Assembly (NCBI GenBank): GCA_010279815.1
Contig: QEOQ01000508.1
Location: 3,986,159 to 4,050,158 of the forward strand
DNA: 64,000 nt
Direction of reading: 5' to 3'
Source of the DNA: Brachionus plicatilis
Lineage: Eukaryota; Rotifera; Eurotatoria; Ploima; Brachionidae
Positions within the stretch are counted from its first letter, which is position 1; the number at the start of each line of letters is the position of its first letter. The position numbers and the translations under genes were made by a program. Shown here in pieces: positions 1 to 10,874 of this stretch. A model generated the notes under the pieces. The model had not been told where the DNA came from. It was given only the letters and a program-made list of their open reading frames with translations, and made no database searches.

Positions 1-134
1 ATGTCATTGTTTTCCAAAATTGTATTTTTTTGTAATTTATTAAAGTTTTGAAAGTTAGACTTTGATTCTTTATAAATAAGGACAAGGAAAATTAAAACAA
101 TTGCACCAAAACAGATTATCAAACGATTGTTCAT
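1..134 (-). CDS. MT copy A: putative membrane-anchored SAM methyltransferase, 5' part (runs off window)
   Basis: The minus strand opens with ATG at 134-132 and stays open to the window edge (44 codons). The peptide begins MNNRLIICFGAIVLIFLVLI, the same signal-anchor as the complete gene at 25496-26272, and differs from it by only a few residues over the visible part. The upstream sequence is also shared with that gene for about 120 bp, so promoter-proximal DNA was duplicated with it. The catalytic domain lies outside the window, so whether this copy is intact cannot be judged. It is divergent from the GT gene at 1912, with a second MT start in between. Homology to the intact copy is seen directly; methyltransferase function is inferred from that copy. 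Confidence 0.7.
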   Translation of the reverse strand, partial: MNNRLIICFGAIVLIFLVLIYKESKSNFQNFNKLQKNTILENND

Positions 135-256
135 CTTTGAAAATGCTAATAAAACATTAAATTCTAAAAAAGACTTTTGAAAATTATAAATTTGAAAAAA
201 AAAATTTTATTTAAATCTATCAGTTTATTTTTATCATATTAAATAGACAAACATTA

Positions 257-334
257 CTAAATTTGAAGAAAAAATTTTCGTGTTTTCAGAGTCAAAAATT
301 TTCGAATATCTTGAATAGTCAAACGATTGTTCAT
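257..334 (-). other. 25-codon upstream ORF in the MT copy A leader
   Basis: On the minus strand an ORF of 25 codons starts at 334-332 and stops at 259-257, upstream of the MT start at 134. Its first 16 bases repeat the start of the MT gene itself (ATGAACAATCGTTTGA). A near-identical ORF lies at 776-853 upstream of the second MT start. It could be a translated uORF, a remnant of an older first exon, or chance; nothing shows translation. Confidence 0.3.
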
Positions 335-359
335 TTAAATAAATATAAATATGAGCTTT

Positions 360-650
360 NNNNNNNNNNNNNNNNNNNNNNNNNNNNNNNNNNNNNNNNN
401 NNNNNNNNNNNNNNNNNNNNNNNNNNNNNNNNNNNNNNNNNNNNNNNNNNNNNNNNNNNNNNNNNNNNNNNNNNNNNNNNNNNNNNNNNNNNNNNNNNNN
501 NNNNNNNNNNNNNNNNNNNNNNNNNNNNNNNNNNNNNNNNNNNNNNNNNNNNNNNNNNNNNNNNNNNNNNNNNNNNNNNNNNNNNNNNNNNNNNNNNNNN
601 NNNNNNNNNNNNNNNNNNNNNNNNNNNNNNNNNNNNNNNNNNNNNNNNNN
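360..650. other. Assembly gap (291 N)
   Basis: A run of 291 undetermined bases. It directly follows one copy of the MT leader repeat and directly precedes the next, so the gap probably hides part of a second MT copy. The gap size may be estimated rather than measured. Confidence 0.99.
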
Positions 651-657
651 TGTTCAT
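651..657 (-). CDS. MT copy B: start codon only, rest in gap
   Basis: The minus strand at 657-651 reads ATGAACA, preceded by the same leader as MT copies A and C. The remaining codons would lie in the gap at 360-650. At 291 bp the gap plus flank is too short for a whole 258-codon gene, so this copy is either truncated or the gap is under-sized. Confidence 0.45.
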
Positions 658-775
658 CTTTGAAAATGCTAATAAAACATTAAATTCTAAAAAAGACTTT
701 TGAAAATTATAAATTTGAAAAAAAAAAATTTTATTTAAATCTATCAGTTTATTTTTATCATATTAAATAGACAAA

Positions 776-853
776 CTAAATTTGAAGAAAAAATTTTCGT
801 GTTTTCAGAGTCAAAAATTTTCGAATATTTTGAATAATCAAACGATTGTTCAT
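776..853 (-). other. 25-codon upstream ORF in the MT copy B leader
   Basis: Same length and reading as the ORF at 257-334, with two visible residue changes (T to I, D to N). It starts MNNRLII, exactly the first seven residues of the MT protein, before diverging. Preservation of length and frame between the two copies may simply reflect recent duplication. Confidence 0.3.
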
Positions 854-868
854 TTTAATAAATACAAA

Positions 869-1911
869 AAAGAACTCTAAACTAATTCAAAATTGGATTA
901 GAAAACTAAAATTTTAATTTAATTTTCTCAGTGGCGTAAAATAAAATCAAACTTCAGTAATTTTAGAGAGTAAGCTCAAAATAGTCTTTAGAAACTGTTT
1001 CGAACTTAATCTTAGACGCATATATGAATTTCGGATATTATTAATTTAAATGAAAAAATATTTACTAATGAATTTGAAAAAAACATAAAACCAATTTTTG
1101 TTAATTCATTTTTTACTTTTCTAGTCAAAAAAAATCAAAAGTCGAAGAGAAACGAAAAGATTTAGTTTTAAATTTTTTTTAATTTAAGATTTACTTTTTT
1201 AAATTTGATTAAATTTAAAATTTTCTCAAAACTTACTTAGATCCTTGTATTTTAAAACTTTTTGTAAATTACTTCTATTGTTTATTCTATGAGAAATAGA
1301 CCAAGAAAATTAACAAATATTCGCTCTAAATCGAAAATAAAAATTAATTTTTAAAAAGTTATTGCGTCTAAAAATATCAGCTAATTTTTGTACAAAATGC
1401 AAAAAAAAATAAAAAACAAATTTTTGGAAAAATTAATCAAATTTAAAAAATAAACGAAACCAATTTTTTTTAAATTATCTATTAATTAATAGATCGTTAA
1501 TATTTTTAAAGGTATAGAATTTTTGATTTTATTTCGTAAAAATGGAAAATTCATTTAAATAGACAAATTTGTTAATTGTATTTCATTCAACCGTTTAAAA
1601 AATATAAAAATATAATTATGAAATATTTTGCTTCCTCAAATTAGAAAACAATCTGATTTAATAGAAGATAATTTTTTTTTCATAAATTTTAATAGGAATT
1701 CATTATAAAATTTAAAAACGATCTTATCAGCCCTTTAAAATTTTCAATATTTTTTTTTATTTAGAATATTTTATTTTAAATTTTAATGGCTTTAGAATTT
1801 TATTCAATAATTTTAAGTAGTTTGTATTAAAAAAAGTTATTTTTTTTTTAATTTATCACTTTGCATTTCTTATTCTAGCACTAATTATTTTAAACACAAT
1901 TTTTTAGAAAG
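869..1911. other. Divergent intergenic region, MT copy B to GT copy A
   Basis: AT-rich DNA between two divergently transcribed cassette genes; it should carry both promoters. I see no ORF, no RNA gene and no clear core-promoter element among the many A/T runs. A short stretch just before 1912 (TTTTTTAGAAAG) resembles the leaders of the other two GT copies. Confidence 0.4.
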
Positions 1912-2865
1912 ATGAAAATAATTTTTGTTTCTCTCATATCAGTTACTTTACTATCCATTTTTGTTTTTGTTTATTTTTTGGGAAATGAAACAAGCAAACT
2001 AATAAGTTTTGGTCTAGCATCGAAAATCTTTACGTTTGAGCAATCAGCCCGACCAAGTAAATACGCTTTGATGGCAGTAAACATTGATGAAAGAATAAAG
2101 ACATTCTATTTTTTCTACTTACCATTTGCAGCCCAGGCTTGGAAAAGACTAGGCTTTCAACCAATTGTTTTGTTAGTCAGCACTGAACAAGGTGATTTGA
2201 ACAATTTTAATAACCAAAATGGTCCAGCTTTGAAAACCATAAAATATTTAAAAAAACTTGGTACTACTGTCAAACTAATCAAGTCACAAAAAGACTACGG
2301 ACTAATGACCTCAATGATTTGCAGATTGTTTGTTGGTGCATTGGATTTTTTGGATGAAGAGGACTATGTGGTGACAAGTGATTCGGATCTGATGCCAATT
2401 GGATCACAGTATTACGAAATCAAAGATATGGAAGCAATAACTGCATGGAATTCAGAATGTTGTGGAAATTTTATGCATAAAAATAGAAGCTACAAAATGT
2501 ATCCAATGGGTCACATCGGAATGAAGAAAAAACATTGGAAAGGAGTCATGAACCTCACTTCAGATGCTGAGATACATACCAAGACAATCATTGATCTTCT
2601 AGAGGCTTTTTTTAGCAGCAATCATGTAAAAAAAGACAACGAAATCAAAAGAGGAGATGCAACTTGGAATGCGGATCAAATTATTTTAAGTCAAAAGATC
2701 AATATTTACTCAAGTGATTTAAATAGAACAAAAATTGTCAAAAAACCATACCAAGGTATTCGGCTTGATCGCAGTCAGGGTTTAACTACCTTGATGGATT
2801 TAGTCGATAATAAATTTTCCCAGCTAACAGATTTTCATGCATTTCATTCAAATTTATTTTCTTAG
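1912..2865 (+). CDS. GT copy A: putative type II membrane glycosyltransferase, C-terminally truncated
   Basis: A single-exon 317-residue ORF. Residues 4-23 form a hydrophobic signal-anchor with a short cytoplasmic end, the layout of Golgi type II enzymes. The strongest enzyme-like motif is the DSD at residues 157-159 in TSDSDLMPIG, matching the metal/nucleotide-sugar binding DxD of many glycosyltransferases, followed by a conserved cysteine pair (SECCGNF) and PMGHIGMKKKHW. Family membership is inference from the anchor and DxD; I cannot name a CAZy family. Two paralogues lie at 16470-17519 and 34151-35267. Compared with the 349-residue copy, this one ends with FHAFHSNLFS and a stop where the others continue for about 35 residues, so it has lost its C-terminal tail. 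It faces away from the MT copies at 1-657. Confidence 0.75.
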   Translation: MKIIFVSLISVTLLSIFVFVYFLGNETSKLISFGLASKIFTFEQSARPSKYALMAVNIDERIKTFYFFYLPFAAQAWKRLGFQPIVLLVSTEQGDLNNFNNQNGPALKTIKYLKKLGTTVKLIKSQKDYGLMTSMICRLFVGALDFLDEEDYVVTSDSDLMPIGSQYYEIKDMEAITAWNSECCGNFMHKNRSYKMYPMGHIGMKKKHWKGVMNLTSDAEIHTKTIIDLLEAFFSSNHVKKDNEIKRGDATWNADQIILSQKINIYSSDLNRTKIVKKPYQGIRLDRSQGLTTLMDLVDNKFSQLTDFHAFHSNLFS

Positions 2866-3270
2866 GGTTGAAAAATTTTACTTATTTTGAAAAAAAAGCT
2901 AAATTTTATTTTACTAATTTATTTTTATTAATTTGTACACGTGTTTTTCATCTTTTTCGTATCAGGAAACAAGAATAATTTGACTAATGCCATTAAAAAC
3001 TTTTTTTTATTTGAATTTTTTTTAAACATCATCATGATAGGCGTAATTTTATGAAATAAATAATAATATTAATAATTTACTAGAATTAGCATTAATGTAA
3101 AAAAAAAATCTAAAAATTAAAAATCCCAGTCAATCAAATATTTACGATTTTTTAGAAGCCTTTTAAAGATTCTTCTAAATTCTGTTCAAGTTCTTCATTT
3201 TTTAAAAAAATATTTTATCTTTTTTTGAAATTAAAATTTTCAAAGAATATCTAAAACAATAAATATGCAG
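2866..3270. other. No gene seen
   Basis: AT-rich DNA after the GT stop. No ORF or RNA gene is apparent. The lost C-terminal coding of GT copy A is not found here in another frame. Confidence 0.4.
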
Positions 3271-3492
3271 CACAAATTAAAACTAACTTGTACGCGTTTT
3301 ATTCTTTGACTTTTCCTTAACTCTTCCTCGACTCTTCCTTTCCCCAACTCTTCTTCAACTATTCCTTTCTTCAACTCTTAGGAAAAGAAAGGAAAAGTTG
3401 AGGAAGAGTTGAGGAAGAGTTGAGGAAGAGGCGAGGAAAGGAAGAGGAAGAGTTGAGGAAAAGAAATGTACATCTTAGTTTTAAATTGTACT
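3271..3492. mobile_element. Foldback/MITE built from CTCTTCC repeats
   Basis: A left arm of repeated pyrimidine units (CTCTTCCT, AACTCTTCC) is followed by a right arm of the complementary purine units (GAGTTGAGGAA repeated). The whole would fold into a long hairpin. Outside the arms lie imperfect terminal inverted repeats: AATTAAAACTAACTTGTAC at the left and the complement of AGTTTTAAATTGTAC at the right. A second partial copy is at 56250-56365. Confidence 0.75.
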
Positions 3493-5038
3493 GTAAAAAA
3501 TTTATTTACTTGAAAAAAAAGTTAAGAAATAATTAATATTTTACATAATATCTTCTTAAAAAAAAAATATTGATTTATAAAATAATTATTACTATAATAA
3601 ACTGATTTTCCATTAAACCCCCGATTGTTTGAAATCCGACAGTCACTTAATATTAAATTATGAAAGACAAGAATAAAAAAGTGGAAATTTATTTTAAATA
3701 ATCTTTGAAATTGATCAAAATTTGTCCAAAGCTTTATAAAAATTCTTAAAATTTTGTTGACTGTAACTTTTGATTAAAAAAATATACTTTTAAAGGGTAA
3801 ATAATTAATTATTTTTAAAAGATAAATATTTAAAAATTTAGAAACAATTAGAATCAAATTTTTTGTTTCACCATTCCAATTTTCTTCCATCTACCTTTTT
3901 TAACCTCCTGTTGTATGAACTTGATAGTGAATAAAATAAAAGATTGTAGTTTGATTTTATTATTCGATGAAAAGAACGAAATCTAAAATAAGAAGCTTAA
4001 ATTGACCCCAATACTTTTTTACAATAAATGATTAATTATTCAAATTATTGATTTGAATGGACTGTTTTGGCAGAAAAGCTAGTATTTGCTCTAGTTTGAA
4101 ATAATGTTTTAATGCGACCAGGTGGTCACGAATTTTTAAATGAAAATAAACTGGCCATATGTCACCTGTAAGATTAAAAAATTAGTTGACTTAATTTTCA
4201 GCAAATTAAAGGGTTTTCTTCGAAAGTTTATTTGAATTCTACCAGAAACAGACTTGTTTGGTTAGAAATTAGTTTTAAAATTTATAAAGAATGTTGATAA
4301 GTTAATTATACATATAAATATTATAGTGAGCTTTGGAAATAAATTATTTTATTTTATTTGAGAAGTTAAGAAACATCAATTTGAACCTTTAAATTTCGAC
4401 AAATTCTTATTTTTTTTCTTTAAATACAAACAATTTATGCTAAAAAAAATTTAATCTAACTTTTGCAAAAAATTTTAAAATGAATAAAATTAAGGGTTTT
4501 AATTTAATATTTTGAAATATTAAGTTAAGTATTCATGAAGTTAATTAATTTAAAAATCATAAGTAAAAATAAACACCGTTATAGATTATTTTTTTTCTAT
4601 GTGAACAAATAATTTTAGAATTTAAAAAAAATTAATTCCTCATTGAGAAAAACACTTTACTTATTTTAAAACTTTTTCTGGAGTAAATTCAAATATAATT
4701 TTGTTTTATTTGAAAAAAATAATTAATTTAGGTGTGAAAAGAAGGCGCTGTCATTTGGAACTGATTTTTTTATTAAACATTTAAAAAAAAATTAAAATTT
4801 ATCAGGATTGTTTTTTGTATTAAAACTGTTAGACACCATTCTGTTAAAAAAAAAGCTAGGGTGATGGATTTAAAATTTTTTTTGACTTAAAAAAAAGTTG
4901 TGTAATTGATTTTTCTAAAAAAATGTTTAGAAGCAAACAATTTTATTTAAAAAAAAATATATTCATAAAATTAATATTACTATCTTCGAAGAACATTTAT
5001 AATAATATAATAATTTTTTCTATACTATCCATTAAAAA
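3493..5038. other. No gene seen
   Basis: AT-rich intergenic DNA without a convincing ORF. A near-palindrome GACCAGGTGGTC sits near 4116 and stands out only for its G+C content. Confidence 0.4.
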
Positions 5039-5143
5039 TGCGTCCCGTACTCCGAATACATTTGAAGGATTTTATCCGAAGCGGAATTTCAGACCTTCCG
5101 CATGCATGAGTTACACACAAACCACTTGGCTAAACGGGTAACT
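5038..5143 (-). repeat. tRNA-like / SINE-like patch (unproven)
   Basis: The minus strand carries TTAGCCAAGTGGTT, a good match to a Pol III box A, and about 60 bases on GGATAAAATCC, a weak box B. Between them is a clean hairpin (GCGGAA with TTCCGC, 9-nt loop). It does not fold into a standard cloverleaf: the D-stem does not close and the T-arm is poor. A decayed tRNA-derived SINE head or tRNA pseudogene is the best reading; a functional tRNA is unlikely. It is clearly more G+C rich than its surroundings. Confidence 0.35.
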
Positions 5144-6252
5144 TAATAAATTGAATTAGATAAATTGGAAAAAATTTTGTTTCTGTGACATTAAATTTTT
5201 CATCCTGCTAATCAAAATTATTTTTGTTTTATCTTTAAAAAAAATATGCAAAAAAAACATTTAGTAAAATTTAAGGTCGGTATCAGTGTTCATGGTGTGA
5301 GGTTGGTATCATAGTTTATTATAAAATAGATTATTTATCATGCAATCAATTTTTATTTTTAAAATGTTTGTTTCAAAAATTTAACGAAAGAATTATAATT
5401 ATGAGAATTTTTTTTGAAAAATTTAAAGTTTTTTTAATTTTTGAGTACCAATTAGCAAAATATCGAAACAGTGGTTGAATGAAAAAATAATAATATTGGA
5501 AAGCTACAGCAGGATATCTGCGGGGCGAGACTAGCTTAAGTCTTATGAAAGATTTGTTTAGCAACATGTTTAGTGAATTGATTAATATATTTTATAATAT
5601 ATGATTAAAATATAAAATTTCTTGTTTTTAAATTTTAATAAAATATTTTATTTTGATTATTCAAAAAGAGCATTATGAATATTTGGTGGAATAATAAAGA
5701 ATTTAGATAAAGGGAAGGTACCATGAGGATCCCTTCTTCTAATAGGTAGAAAATATTTGAACCGATTCAGGATACATTTGTAAGTATATTAAAAAATAAA
5801 CACTGTTATAGATTTTTGTTTATCAGATTTATTATTTAATTTTTAAATTTCTTTAAAATTTTTTTCTTCAATAGTAAAAATTTTTAAAGAAAGAAATGGA
5901 AAGAATCATAAATGGAAGTATATTTCAATTAAATATCACATTTTATTTGCTTTTAATTTTTTTTAAAATAAATAAATAATAATTAAGTGAATGTAGTGAT
6001 TCGATTAAAAAATTATCTTGATAATTATAATTTTATTTTTGAAGATTATTTATTGATTAAAATTGGACATGTAGATTTTGATAACTATAGGAATTAAAAA
6101 GGAAACACTGAAAACGGAACCTTTTACCTTTTTAGCTGCTCAACTCTCAGTCCGAAGAAGACAGAATGTTAAATTAATTAATTTATTTAGTTTTTTTATA
6201 TTGAATTTTAAAGTAAAAAATTATTATTATTTAACTCTTTATAAATTATTTA

Positions 6253-6300
6253 TTTAATGGTTTATCTTTACAACGCTAAACCATCGTCAGAAAAAAATAA
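6253..6300 (-). repeat. Possible LINE 3' tail (hairpin plus ATTTA-type repeat)
   Basis: On the minus strand CTGACGATGGTTTAGCG and a short loop lead into ATAAACCATTAAATAAAT. Similar CTGAAG-hairpin-AATAAATAAA tails lie at 13083-13137 and 44428-44480. This layout is typical of 3' ends of some non-LTR retrotransposons. No coding sequence is attached here. Confidence 0.3.
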
Positions 6301-9300
6301 AATTAATAAAAATCGAAAAGATTTAGTAAAATAAAATAAGTTAAAAAATAGAGGAAAATTATAAAAATATAAAAAAAATTAAAAGTTTCCACAGTCTTGT
6401 AATATCCTCTTCACTAGAAATTAATCAAATAAATAGATGATTCTTTTTAAATAACATTATCTTTAATTGAAAATGTCAAAAATTTTAATACTCAATTTCA
6501 GATTTCAAATTAATTAATTTTTTTTTTATTTGTTTGTCCATGAAGTCTCATGTTCAATTTTCTAGAATAAAGTGTTAACTGAAATTTTTTATTTAAATCA
6601 AAGCCTTTAATTTTAAATGGGCTATTTATTCAAAAAAGACTTTAAATTGAGATAAAGGATAAAAATATCTTAATTTTTTTCTTTTGACAAAATGGATGCG
6701 CTTTTGCTGGTCATTGAAATGATAAAAATTAAAAATATGCAAAACCATACAAACAGAGCATGTCGCTTGAGTGGAAAAATTATCATTTAAATATTTGGAA
6801 TTTTAAAATACTGAATTAAGCTGATTTTGCTCATTGACCCTTAAGAACTTGAAACGTCGTTAAAAGAAAAAAAGAAATTTTAACCTAATTACTCAAATTT
6901 AATTTTATTGAATTAGCTTAAGATTGTGGAAAATGCGAAACAAAATATGAATATTCTTAATCGGATAAATAAAGAATACGAAAATAGGTAAGCGAAATAA
7001 AAGAATTTAAACTTTTGTTTTGTTCAAAATTCTGAGAAAAAAAAATTGAATTTCTTATCTTGTAATTTGTAGAAAAAAGCCTTCAATTAGAACCCATTCA
7101 AATATTTTAATTAATTCAGTAACCTCTTTATTCGTCTAGTTTGCTATTAATTGAAAATATTTCACTTTTTTTTTTGTTTATTTTGTGGCTCTTTTTTAGT
7201 CAAGAACCTATCTTTTCAGCAGAGTACCTTTCAAAATTGACAACTTAATAGTCGGTTACGTAAAATATTTCAATTAAATTCTATTTAACTCCTTTTTTTG
7301 TTATGCAATCAAATTTTTCTCTATCACAAAATTGTGATCAGTTTTATAAATTTTAAATTCGTAATAAAATGACATCTAAATTTCTTAAGAAACATTTTTT
7401 TCGACAACTCTTCTTATCAGTGAGAAAGCTTTTCCCATGTTTACTCGGTGTAAAATAACTTTAAACAAAGCTTAACCGAAAAATTCGGTCAATTAATTAA
7501 AAAGTTTTGTGACATTTATTTTAAGATAATAAGTCCGAGCAAAAATAAAGAATATTTTTTTTCAGAACTCAATTTAATCTACAGGTTGCTCGTTTTATAG
7601 TGTCGATTTTTTTGTATTTTATTTAGAAAAAAAAAAGAAAAAAATTTTAATATTTTAAGATTAAAACATTGGTTTTGTTATTTATGATTTAAACAAAATT
7701 TATTGTCTTTTTGTCACCTTCAAAAATGCCTCATATTGACCATCAGAAATAGATTTTTGATTTAAAAAAGTTACAACATTTTTTCTTAAGGAAATCATAA
7801 AAATGTTTTAGAGAATTTAAATAATTTAAGCTTATCTTTCGTTTAAAAGTGTTCGATTTTTTACTTTATTCTTTAAAAAATAATTTTTGTTGATTAATTA
7901 AAAAATAAGAATATAGTTTAATAATTAGGGTGAAACTAAATTTTTAATTTTTTTCGAGTAAAGTCCAAAATCGGACACTATTTATAAGGAAGAAAAGTTG
8001 AATTAATTTTTTTTTCTACAATAAATTTAAATTTTTTATTTCATGTTTTTTGGATTGTAGTAGCTACAAAAAAATTAACTTAAATTTTATCTTATTTCTA
8101 AGATTAGAAGGCAAGAGTTTGCAGTTAGAACCGGTAATTAATTCACATTCAATTATTCCGATGTTAATATTTATACACTATATTATAAAAAAAAAATTTT
8201 TTGATACTTTAAAAATTACAAAATTTTAAAAATACAATATTTCGCGTTAAATTTTATATTGTTGAGGAAAAATTTTAGATTGAGTTCTAAGATAAAGTAA
8301 TGATGCCCGAGCTTTCCGATTGTATATAGGAGAAGCAAAAGTCGGGCTAATAAGGAACTGGATTCTGAAAGTCAAATAAATGGGAAAATTCAAGTTAAAA
8401 TTTTTAGTATTTTTTTTTACTAAAGAAAAATTTAATACAGGGATGTATTTTGGAAAAATGTAAATAATTTTATTCTTACCATGGTTTAATTATTAAAAAT
8501 GCAAATTTTCATTTAATTCAACTTATATATCAAATGAATTTTGTTAATTGTCTTATTAATTTAAAAAAAAAGAATATTTTTATTTAGTCTGAGATTTGGG
8601 TTTATGTTGATGTTAGTTTGGCCAAAATTTGTTAAATTCCTAAATGATAAATTTTTTTTTATTTGGTTAAATAAAATTAACTTAATCTTATTATTATTAA
8701 TTGACTTTTAAAATCTTAAAAAAACCATGCACTCAAAGCATTATTGGTATTCGAGGAATATCAAAAATAAATCCTTCTCCAAAGCAATTTCAGGGTGTAA
8801 AAATTTCTTAAAAATAATTATTTTCTGCAATGACAAAATCGACTTTTAGATGACATATTTCAAAAATTAAAGATAATAAAATTAGTTTATAAAGTCAGGA
8901 TCTTTTTAGGTAAAAATAAAAAAAATGAAATAATTAATACTTTACCAAAATATTTAGTTAGTTTACCTGCTTTTTTAATTAATAAATATTTGTTTTAATT
9001 TAAAATATAGCGGACTTTTCTATAAGTCCAATGCTAAAAAAATTACTTATTTTAAAGAAGAAACCTATTTCTAACATTTATTTATTTATCGCTCTTTTAA
9101 AAAGTCATTCCGGTTTAGCTGAATTGACACAATCAAATTGAAAAGGAACTTTATTCCTCAACGATAGCAAATAGAAAATATGATATAAATTCTGAAACTA
9201 GTGAATACTTAGAACAATTTTAATTGTAAACTTTTTTCACTTTTAGAGTTACCATTATATCAAAATATTGTATTATTCAGCACATTTAGCATCTGTAATG

Positions 9301-9864
9301 AAATTAAATAATTTAAGTTGAAAAAGGCAGGTAGATGAGGATTCATTAAAATTTTATAAACTTTACATTGAGGTTTGAAATAGAAAGAAATCTAAATAAA
9401 TTCAATTTTTTTCTAAATTTTAATATTTTTTATTTTATTTCAAATTCGGGCATTTTTTTTTAATTAAAAAATAATTAGCGTTATATTTTAAAATACCTAA
9501 ATACTAAATTTTCTTAAAAACCGTCAATATTTTTCATAATTTGCTTTAAAATAAACTTAAAATTTTGGATTCTAATAATTTTCACTTTATTTACAAACAT
9601 AAAATATCATTAGACCACTGACTGAGGTAAATTTTATAGAAAGGTATACACACGAAGTCAAGAAAAGATGGATCATTTTGGCTGAAAAAGTCTTTCAGAA
9701 AATTTAGAGAATTTGGCAATTTTTTTGAAATTCTTTTTTTGTTTCTTTTGATTTAGCAAAAAGTTATGCCACTCAACATTTGTCATTGATTTTTAAGAAT
9801 AGAACGTCGAAAAATTTAAGAGAAAAAAATTTAAAATTTTCCTTACAGAACTAGATAAAATATA

Positions 9865-9903
9865 AATTAATTCTATTGAAATTTATTATCAATAGAATTA
9901 ATT
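9865..9903. repeat. Perfect 14-bp inverted repeat with 11-nt loop
   Basis: AATTAATTCTATTG and its exact complement CAATAGAATTAATT are separated by 11 nt. It is not near a gene end, and no T-run or other context suggests a function. Confidence 0.6.
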
Positions 9904-10874
9904 ATATACTGACAAAATTGTTAGGTATACTGACCGCACAATTCATGGTAACAATAGTAAATATTGAAAATCTACCTTAATTTAAGCAAAATAAAGTAAA
10001 TTAATTGTTAAAGTAATTTTTTGTTAAGTTGACACTCAATTTTTTTACAAAATTTTCCATTTTTATTATAAAAGAATTAAATTTTGCTAAAATTGTCGTA
10101 AATTTTTTTGATCGATTTTTTGTCTTAAAAATATAAAAAAATCTTTACTTTCTAAAAAAGACGCCAAAATTCTTCTAAATTTTTATCTTTTCCAAATTTT
10201 ACGTAAAATATTTTTAACTAACCTTATTTTATGAGAATACATTTCGGTTTTATTTTTAGTCATTTTGGATTCTAATAATTTTTATTTGTTTTACAAACAA
10301 AAAATTAAAATACGACTGCATAGGGAAAATCAAATTTACCAAATTTTACCGAAATTTTTGTAAATAACACCCAAGCGGTATATGTCACTGTATTTCAATT
10401 TGTAAAATAACTCGGTAAACAAGCAAATTTTTATTTTTATTTTAATAAAACATTTTAAAAAATTCAAAAATGTAAAAATGACTAATTTTTAGTGTTTTGC
10501 CAAAAGTTAATTGGCTAAGTAAAAACCTTTTCCACACAAAATATTTTTTTTTATTTATATAAATTTTTAAAAATTTAAATTTTACAAAATCAAACAATTC
10601 ATCAATAATCTTATTTATCTCAATTTTTTTATTCAATAATCTTTCCATGTCATTTCAAGCCAAACTTGAACTACATTTAAAATTTTTTTTTTTTAATAAT
10701 TAAAATTTAATTAAAAATCAACTCCAAATTAAATGACCACAAAAAAAACTAGAATTTTAAAGTAGGATTATTTCGGATTTTTAACAATCAAGATATATTA
10801 AATAAAAAAAAATTAAAATTGCATAAATAAATAAAGCATAAAATAAATTAGGTCTTGATGATTAAGAGCCAATA

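Larger units (their letters stand above)
128..868. repeat. Direct duplication of the MT 5' region on both sides of an assembly gap
   Basis: Bases 128-348 recur at 651-868 with an offset of 523 bp. The copies differ by a 5-bp indel near 253/775 and scattered substitutions, so they are not a verbatim assembly echo. The intervening 360-650 is unknown sequence. Each unit contains an MT start codon, leader and 25-codon uORF on the minus strand. This could be a real tandem duplication of the MT gene start or two haplotypes placed in series. Confidence 0.75.
5144..10874. other. Long gene-poor AT-rich region
   Basis: Nearly 6 kb in which I find no supported gene. Short ORFs here are uninterrupted A/T runs with low-complexity peptides. 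Items that stand out are a possible LINE tail near 6253-6300, a 39-bp hairpin at 9865-9903, a small GGTCGGTATCA/GGTTGGTATCA direct repeat at 5275-5312, and GGATTCTAATAATTTT shared by about 9567 and 10266. Confidence 0.4.

Noticed and set aside
263..703. Long open frames across the gap on both strands
   Set aside because: They are open only because undetermined bases cannot form stop codons.
1640..1911. TATA box and promoter of GT copy A
   Set aside because: TATA-like strings are everywhere at this base composition, so none can be singled out.
3296..3475. CRISPR-like repeat array (CTCTTCC units)
   Set aside because: Units are contiguous and of variable length, with no spacers, and form an inverted repeat; the genome is animal.
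4923..5141. 72-codon plus-strand ORF
   Set aside because: It runs antisense through the tRNA-like patch and begins in low-complexity A/T sequence; no domain.
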